Shown here piece after piece: positions 7,060 through 8,523 of a stretch of DNA of 8,523 nt (its first letter is position 1; each line of letters begins with the position of its first letter). The notes below the pieces were generated by a model. It saw only the letters and a program-made list of their open reading frames with translations. It searched no databases and had not been told where the DNA came from. The stretch spans positions 1-8,523 of the forward strand of contig CANJSR010000194.1 in NCBI GenBank assembly GCA_947476855.1, in the 5' to 3' direction. A program made the position numbers and the translations under genes. Source of the stretch: Acetobacteraceae bacterium. GTDB taxonomy: Bacteria; Pseudomonadota; Alphaproteobacteria; Acetobacterales; Acetobacteraceae.

Positions 7060-7118
7060 TGAACCGTCCCAACACGTTCATCGTCATGGCGTTGATAGGC
7101 CGGCCTGGTCAGGGGCGC

Positions 7119-7134
7119 AGTGATCGAAGTCACA
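7119..7134 (-). promoter_or_regulatory. CRP/FNR-type binding site candidate
   Basis: On the minus strand the sequence is TGTGACTTCGATCACT, which agrees with the CRP consensus TGTGA-N6-TCACA at nine of ten fixed positions. It begins 4 bases after the oxidoreductase stop, and its centre is about 67 bases upstream of the ATG of the unrecognised gene. A catabolite- or oxygen-type regulator acting here could start an internal transcript covering that gene and the carboxylase. I see no convincing -10/-35 pair beside it, and a single match of this length can occur by chance. Confidence 0.4.
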
Positions 7135-7138
7135 GGGG

Positions 7139-8446
7139 TCAGATTGTTTCCCCCTGCAACTTTTTTGTCACAAGATCCTCCATCGGAACCTCGAACCCGC
7201 CGGCGGCGCCGATGCGGTAGGTGGCCTTCTCGGTGTCGGTCGTGGCGGCGACGACCGTGCGGCCATAGGCGGTGACGGTGGGGATCTGGCCGGCGGGCAG
7301 GGGGGCCATCCACTTCTTGCGTTTCAGCGCGGCCTCGATGAAGGGGGCCAGTTCCTCCTGCTTGCGGCGGTCGCGTTCGTGCTGGTCCTGCTTCATGAAG
7401 GGCATCACCTCGTTCGCGAACAGCTTCAGCGAGTCGACGATGTGCTCGTGCTTGTTGCGGCCGGCCTGCTGGATGAAGATCACCTGGTCGACGCCGGCGT
7501 TCTGATACTCCATCAGCCGCTGGCGCAGTTGCTCCGGCGTGCCGATCCCATTGCCATGCGCGACGTCCGGCAGTTCGGATCGCGCGATCTGGAAGCGTTC
7601 CCACAGATGCGTGTGGCCCGGCGTGTGCTGTCCATACACGTAGTAGTGACCGAGTGCGAAGCCGAAATACTGGAACGCCTCCAACCCGCGGGCCTTGGCT
7701 TCCTGTTCATCGTGATGGACGGAAAATCCTGTTGCCATCGCGATGTTCGCGTTGACGGTGTGGCCGATCGGAACGCACTCATCCGACTTGATGATGTCGT
7801 AGTATTCCTTCGCCCATTTCCCCGCTTCCGTCGGATCGATGAACGCGAAGGCCAGCGCGCCGATGCCGTTGCGGGCCGCGGCGTGGATGGTGTCACGGTT
7901 GGAGCATGCGACCCAGATCGGCGGATGCGGTTTCTGGAACGGTTTCGGCACGATGTTGCGCGCGGGCATCGAGAAATACTGGCCCTCGAACCCCGGATAG
8001 GGCTCCATCGCCATCATGTTGGCGGTCTGCTCGGTGGCCTCGGCCCATTGCGCGCGCTTGGTCGTGGTGTCGACGTTGAAGCCTTCCAGCTCGGTGCGCG
8101 ACGAGGACTGGCCGGTGCCCCATTCCACGCGCCCGCTGGAGATCAGGTCGAGCGTGGCGAGGCGTTCGGCGACCCGGGCGGGCGGGTTGTAGCCGGGCGG
8201 GGACAGCACGACGGCATGGCCGACATGGATCTGGCGGGTGCGCGCGGCGGCGGCGGCGAGGAAGACCTCCGGCGCGGAGGAATGGGAGTATTCCTCGAGG
8301 AAATGATGCTCATTCGCCCAGAGGTAGTCGAAGCCCAACTGGTCGGCGAGTTCGGCCTCGGCCAGCGCCTCATGGATCAGGCGATGTTCGGCGTTGTCGT
8401 CCCAGGGGCGGGGGAGTTGCAGTTCATAAAGCAGGCCGAAGCGCAT
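7139..8446 (-). CDS. LLM-class (bacterial luciferase-like) flavin-dependent oxidoreductase
   Basis: A 435-residue cytosolic enzyme of the luciferase-like TIM-barrel superfamily, which uses reduced FMN (some members F420) for oxygenation or hydride transfer. Family marks are the opening strand MRFGLLYEL, LGFDYLWANEHHF at 38-49 with Glu46-His47-His48, the strand IHVGHAVVLSPPGYNPPARVAERLATLDLISSGRVEWGTG spanning 73-112 (flavin and phosphate contacts), KPHPPIWVACSN at 172-183, and GTPEQLRQRLMEYQNAGVDQVIF at 302-324, the usual end of the barrel. A further segment of about 80 residues (355-435) is charged and then Lys/Pro-rich, and lies beyond the minimal barrel. The substrate is not predictable; alkanal, sulfonate, nitrilotriacetate and cyclic-ketone oxygenases share the fold. 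The ATG at 8446 has AAGGA 9 bases upstream. It is the first gene of the row, 79 bases before the next. A flavin reductase partner, if needed, is not in the window. Confidence 0.92.
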   Translation of the reverse strand: MRFGLLYELQLPRPWDDNAEHRLIHEALAEAELADQLGFDYLWANEHHFLEEYSHSSAPEVFLAAAAARTRQIHVGHAVVLSPPGYNPPARVAERLATLDLISSGRVEWGTGQSSSRTELEGFNVDTTTKRAQWAEATEQTANMMAMEPYPGFEGQYFSMPARNIVPKPFQKPHPPIWVACSNRDTIHAAARNGIGALAFAFIDPTEAGKWAKEYYDIIKSDECVPIGHTVNANIAMATGFSVHHDEQEAKARGLEAFQYFGFALGHYYVYGQHTPGHTHLWERFQIARSELPDVAHGNGIGTPEQLRQRLMEYQNAGVDQVIFIQQAGRNKHEHIVDSLKLFANEVMPFMKQDQHERDRRKQEELAPFIEAALKRKKWMAPLPAGQIPTVTAYGRTVVAATTDTEKATYRIGAAGGFEVPMEDLVTKKLQGETI

Positions 8447-8476
8447 GATGGCGGGTCCTTGGACTGGTTGGCGCGG

Positions 8477-8506
8477 ATGCTAGCGGCGGAGCCGGGTGGC
8501 GGTCGA
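8477..8506 (-). promoter_or_regulatory. Weak candidate promoter before the oxidoreductase
   Basis: On the minus strand TCGACC (8501-8506) and TAGCAT (8477-8482) are separated by 18 bases, each matching four of six sigma-70 consensus positions. Transcription would begin near 8470 and leave a short leader before the ATG at 8446. The 77 bases between the ATG and the right edge show no other signal; they may also hold the end of an upstream gene. Confidence 0.22.
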
Positions 8507-8523
8507 GCCTGTTCCCCGCCTTC

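Noticed and set aside
7097..7106. AGGCCGGCCT 10-base palindrome
   Set aside because: A short all-GC core in DNA of this composition is expected by chance; no partner site or spacing suggests function.
6371..7123. Plus-strand open frames opposite the unrecognised gene
   Set aside because: The minus frame has better codon use, normal amino acid balance and operon-like spacing; the plus frames are Arg/Ser- or Gly-rich shadows.

Overview
This window is GC-rich DNA in which all six genes lie on the minus strand, so the map reads from right (upstream) to left (downstream). High GC, strongly G/C-ending codons, AAGGA-type ribosome sites and paralogous Bug/TctC solute-binding proteins suggest a proteobacterium. 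An alphaproteobacterium of the Acetobacteraceae (Roseomonas-like) type is my best guess; this is inference, as there is no marker gene here.

In the order of transcription: (1) 8446-7139, a luciferase-like (LLM) flavin-dependent oxidoreductase; (2) 7059-6409, a 216-residue protein I do not recognise, with a possible GNAT-like core; (3) 6349-2987, a 1120-residue single-chain biotin-dependent acyl-CoA carboxylase carrying biotin carboxylase, biotinyl and carboxyltransferase domains, which resembles the bacterial long-chain acyl-CoA carboxylase (LCC) class; (4) 2964-1747, a GT4-type glycosyltransferase; (5) 1684-734, a secreted TctC/Bug-family solute-binding protein; (6) 603 to beyond the left edge, a second TctC/Bug protein that is a tandem copy of the first (about 84% identical in the shared mature region). 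The gaps are 79, 59, 22, 62 and 130 bases. The first five genes could form one operon. The sixth has a candidate promoter of its own, overlapped by a clear inverted repeat.

The carboxylase, the flavin oxidoreductase and the two periplasmic carboxylate-binding proteins fit a locus for uptake and oxidation of an organic acid or acyl compound: substrate capture outside, oxygenation or reduction by the LLM enzyme, and carboxylation of the CoA thioester. No CoA ligase, thiolase or TctA/TctB membrane component is present, so the pathway is inferred and its substrate unknown. The glycosyltransferase and the unrecognised small protein do not fit this picture and are the open questions. I saw no RNA gene, transposon, CRISPR array or integration site. 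No gene-free stretch exceeds 130 bases. I found no convincing new multi-gene system; the interest is in the gene combination, the unrecognised protein and the regulatory sites.
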